NCBI GenBank assembly: GCA_005879655.1
Contig: VBJK01000455.1
Coordinates: forward strand, 4,937 to 22,075
DNA from: Chloroflexota bacterium
GTDB lineage: Bacteria; Chloroflexota; Ktedonobacteria; Ktedonobacterales; Ktedonobacteraceae
DNA: 17,139 bases
Direction: 5' to 3'
Shown here: positions 14,897 through 17,139 of the stretch, one piece after another
Layout: each line of letters starts with the position of its first letter
Position numbering within the stretch: the stretch's first letter is position 1
Notes under the pieces: model-generated
What the model saw: the letters and a program-made list of their open reading frames with translations, nothing else
The model's database searches: none
What the model was told of the DNA's origin: nothing
Program-made: the position numbers and the translations under genes

Positions 14897-16399
14897 GTGA
14901 CCAGTTTTCCCATCGATCTGCCTACGCGTCAGCAAAGCCTGCGCCAGACACTCGATTGGAGCTACAACTTACTCGAACTAGGAGAGCAGCGCATTTTTCG
15001 CCGCCTCGGCGTATTCGTTGGTGGCTGTTCGCTAGAGGCGGTAGAAGCGCTAGCTAACTTACCAGATGATTTGCCCCTAGATGTGATCAGCCACGTCGCA
15101 GCGCTGATTGATAAAAGCCTGCTCAATCAGGAAGAACAAGCAGATGGGAATCCACGCGTGAGCATGTTGGAGACAACACGAGAATATGCATTGGAGCAGT
15201 TACATGCCAATGGTGAGCAGGCGACGCTACGTTGCGCATATGCCAGATACTATTTGAGGTTGGCCCAAACTGCCGAGGGCTTTCTGCTTGGCCGGGAGCA
15301 GCGTGTGTGGCTCGATCGCCTCGATCAGGAACGGAACAACCTGCGTGCGGCACTACGTTGGGCGGCTGAAAGCAACGATGAGGCAGCTATTGAAATTGGC
15401 TTGCAGCTGGGCAGCGCGTTATGGCAGTTTTGGGCTTATCGGGGGTATCTGGAGGAGGGGCGCGATCAGTTGGCGAGATTGTTGTCCCTGCCCGGCACGC
15501 TGCACTCACAGCTCCAGGCGGCGCGCGCCAAAGCACTGACCGGTGCCGGGCTACTCGCTATCCGCTACTCGGATTATGCAGAGGCAGGCAGGCTACTTGA
15601 AGCAGGCTTGCAGCTCTGGCGTGAACAAGGAAACGATGGCCAACAGGGAACAGCACTCGCTCTGGATGGCTTGGGTTGGGTCGCCAGCGCTTTTGGTGAT
15701 TTTGCGCGTGCACGAGAACTCTACCAAGCCAGCCTCCAACTCCACCGTGAACTGCATACGCAAGGCAACTCTGAGGCTGCTGATGTGCTTGCCCATCTCG
15801 CAATGGCAGACTTCTTTGACGGGGGTCTGGTCAGTGCACAAGCACTCAGTGAAGAAAGTCTGCGCATCAAACGCATCCTCGGTGAAAAATGGGGCATCGG
15901 CTTTGCCCTGTATCTTCTGGGGTGTATCGCTCTTGCGGACAGCCGTTACGATGAAGCACGGACCTACCTTCATGAAGGTCTTACCCTCTCCAACGAAGCA
16001 GGCATACAGCTTTTGCGAATTTTCCTGCTGGAAGCGCTTGCCTGGTTAGCAATAGCACCGACCAAGAGGCGAAACCCTCCGCTGGCAGCTCAGGCACTTA
16101 GCACGGCGCATAGCCTGCGGTCAATGTTAAGAGTGCCTCAACCACCACAATGGCGTACACTTATGCAACGAGTTACTGGCGAAGTTCAGGCAAAAGTAGT
16201 GACGCGTAAGACCTTGCGTGGCACTCACAAGGGCGATCTGATGGGTATTGCTCCTACGGGAAAGACCGTCGATATTGAGATGATTGATATTCTGGCGGTC
16301 AAAGATGGCAAAATCACCGACCACTGGAACCTTGTAGATCAATTAGGTCTGCTGAAACAGCTAGGCGCTCTATCTGGTGGGGAGACCGCACATGCATGA
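14897..16399 (+). CDS. Chimeric remnant: truncated AfsR/LuxR-type regulator (WHD-TPR) fused to C-terminal part of a SnoaL-like cyclase
   Basis: 500 residues from GTG 14897, which is 29 bp after the previous gene. The protein begins inside what is normally mid-protein: 'LPTRQQSLRQTLDWSYNLL' (8-26) follows the NB-ARC ATPase in complete regulators, then 'VFVGGCSLEAVEAL' (39-52) is its winged-helix region. TPR-like repeats cover about 140-415. The N-terminal ATPase and any DNA-binding domain are absent, so it cannot be a normal regulator. From about residue 427 it switches to the end of a SnoaL-like ester cyclase: 'VVTRKTLRGTHKG' (434-446), 'GIAPTGKTVDIEMIDILAVK' (450-469), 'GKITDHWNLVDQLGLLKQLG' (471-490), missing the first half of that fold. 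The frame stays open across the junction. The ORF is real, but its product is probably non-functional. Confidence 0.75.
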   Translation: MTSFPIDLPTRQQSLRQTLDWSYNLLELGEQRIFRRLGVFVGGCSLEAVEALANLPDDLPLDVISHVAALIDKSLLNQEEQADGNPRVSMLETTREYALEQLHANGEQATLRCAYARYYLRLAQTAEGFLLGREQRVWLDRLDQERNNLRAALRWAAESNDEAAIEIGLQLGSALWQFWAYRGYLEEGRDQLARLLSLPGTLHSQLQAARAKALTGAGLLAIRYSDYAEAGRLLEAGLQLWREQGNDGQQGTALALDGLGWVASAFGDFARARELYQASLQLHRELHTQGNSEAADVLAHLAMADFFDGGLVSAQALSEESLRIKRILGEKWGIGFALYLLGCIALADSRYDEARTYLHEGLTLSNEAGIQLLRIFLLEALAWLAIAPTKRRNPPLAAQALSTAHSLRSMLRVPQPPQWRTLMQRVTGEVQAKVVTRKTLRGTHKGDLMGIAPTGKTVDIEMIDILAVKDGKITDHWNLVDQLGLLKQLGALSGGETAHA

Positions 16400-16925
16400 A
16401 TACAAAGGACAATCCACTATCACCATCCAAGCGCCTATCGATCGCGTGTATGCCTATCTGGCAGATTTCAGAAGGCATCCTGAATGGGCTAAAAACCTCA
16501 GCAAGGTCATGCAAGTAACGCCCGGTCCAATTGCCGTGGGCACAGTCTTCAAGACCCAGGAAGGAGCACCCCCTGTACGGATGGGGCAAAAATTGAAAAT
16601 GATCGTAGCCTTGATACAGGGCCTACTTGGTGGGGCTAAGCCATTCAGTGAGGCCAAAATCACTGCGCTGGAGCCGCATGGTCGCATAGCCTAGCAAGCT
16701 GGGATGCCAAAAGGTGAGGGCTTTTTCAACTTTGCCGAGTGGGAGTTCGCGCTGGAAGCACAGGGCAACGCCACACACCTCACTCAGTGCTTCCACTGGA
16801 AGCCACAAAACCCCACCGCTGAACGGATGGTCAGCGCTGCGGGAGTGGCAGGGTTGGAAAGCGCCGTGGCGATAAACCTTGCACGGCTCAAGCGGCAGGT
16901 GGAAATATCCGCCAGGGAGCAATAA
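16392..16925 (+). pseudogene. SRPBCC (polyketide cyclase/dehydrase-like) family protein with internal TAG
   Basis: ATG 16392, with GGAG eight bases upstream, overlaps the preceding gene by eight bases. The frame reads 'STITIQAPIDRVYAYLADF' and 'PEWAKNLSKVM', the usual N-terminal SRPBCC pattern, to 'LEPHGRIA', then hits TAG at 16692-16694. It continues in the same frame with 'GFFNFAEWEFALEAQGNATH' and a C-terminal helix 'GLESAVAINLARLKRQVE' to the stop at 16925. In relatives a Trp usually follows '(R)LAW', so the TAG is most likely a TGG-to-TAG change. SRPBCC proteins bind hydrophobic ligands in a deep cavity. Joined length would be about 177 residues. It is most likely inactivated by nonsense mutation. 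Confidence 0.75.
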
Positions 16926-16928
16926 GCC

Positions 16929-17099
16929 ATGTATGCGCGCTTAATTACGGCACACATTCAACCCACCAAATGGGAGGAATTTGCGACGGCATTTAGCACC
17001 GTGATCTTACCTGTTATCAGTCGTGAACATGGCTTCAAAAGCATCTACTTCAGAGACAGACCACTGTGCTTTTCTCAAGTTACAGTGCTGGTACATTAA
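16929..17099 (+). pseudogene. Truncated antibiotic biosynthesis monooxygenase (ABM) domain
   Basis: ATG 16929, three bases after the SRPBCC stop, encodes 56 residues: 'MYARLITAHIQPTKWEEFAT' then 'VILPVISREHGFKSIYFRD', the first strand-helix-strand of an ABM/ferredoxin-like dimeric barrel. Relatives are about 95-100 residues and continue with a strand and 'WETEAD'-type helix. Here the sequence diverges after 'FRDRPL' and stops at TAA 17099. The second half is missing, probably through deletion. It fits the decay of the adjacent SnoaL and SRPBCC genes, formerly a small-enzyme cluster. Confidence 0.6.
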
Positions 17100-17139
17100 C
17101 ATAAAGTGCCAGGAAAGATTGAACACTGCACTTACGCTT

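Overview
The window looks like chromosomal DNA from a Chloroflexota bacterium, most likely a Ktedonobacteria (Ktedonobacter/Dictyobacter-like) genome. The basis is protein style only: a Tat-signal protein with an 'SRRHALK' start, a MauE-type membrane domain, an AfsR/LuxR-type regulator fragment with WHD plus TPRs ('VFVGGCSLEAVEAL'), and SnoaL, SRPBCC and ABM small-enzyme neighbours. No marker gene fixes the taxon.

Layout. (1) 1-1558 (-): a gene running off the left edge that joins a MauE/DoxX-like four-helix membrane domain to a family-2 glycosyltransferase. Behind it is a small Tat-exported Thr/Pro-repeat protein (1830-2225, -), and between them lies a 122-bp element with 11-bp terminal inverted repeats. 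(2) 2226-3073: AT-rich spacer with a doubtful small ORF. (3) 3074-7076 (+): an AT-rich Hachiman-type anti-phage module, HamA nuclease plus HamB helicase. hamB is split by a frameshift between its two RecA domains. It ends at a strong hairpin facing glmS. (4) 7217-11378 (-): housekeeping genes nadE then glmS. The glmS leader carries what reads as a complete glmS self-cleaving ribozyme, unusual outside Firmicutes, and a 169-bp palindromic element lies just downstream of nadE. (5) 11414-11959 (+): an unknown membrane protein. (6) 11972-14867 (+): a consensus promoter, a ~400-nt leader with a 20-bp hairpin, then a two-gene operon encoding a Ro60/TROVE-like vWA protein and an ARPP-1-like protein. 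(7) 14897-17099 (+): a decay zone with a truncated regulator fused in frame to the tail of a SnoaL-like cyclase, an SRPBCC gene with a TAG at a likely Trp codon, and a truncated ABM monooxygenase.

How they work together. HamA and HamB are translationally coupled and would form a genome-integrity-sensing defence complex if the helicase were intact. GlmS makes glucosamine-6-phosphate, which would trigger cleavage of its own leader. The Ro60-like and ARPP-1 genes share an operon and probably a role in RNA quality control or stress. The most notable items are the glmS ribozyme, the MauE-glycosyltransferase fusion, the split Hachiman helicase, and the structured RNA leader in front of the Ro60-like gene.
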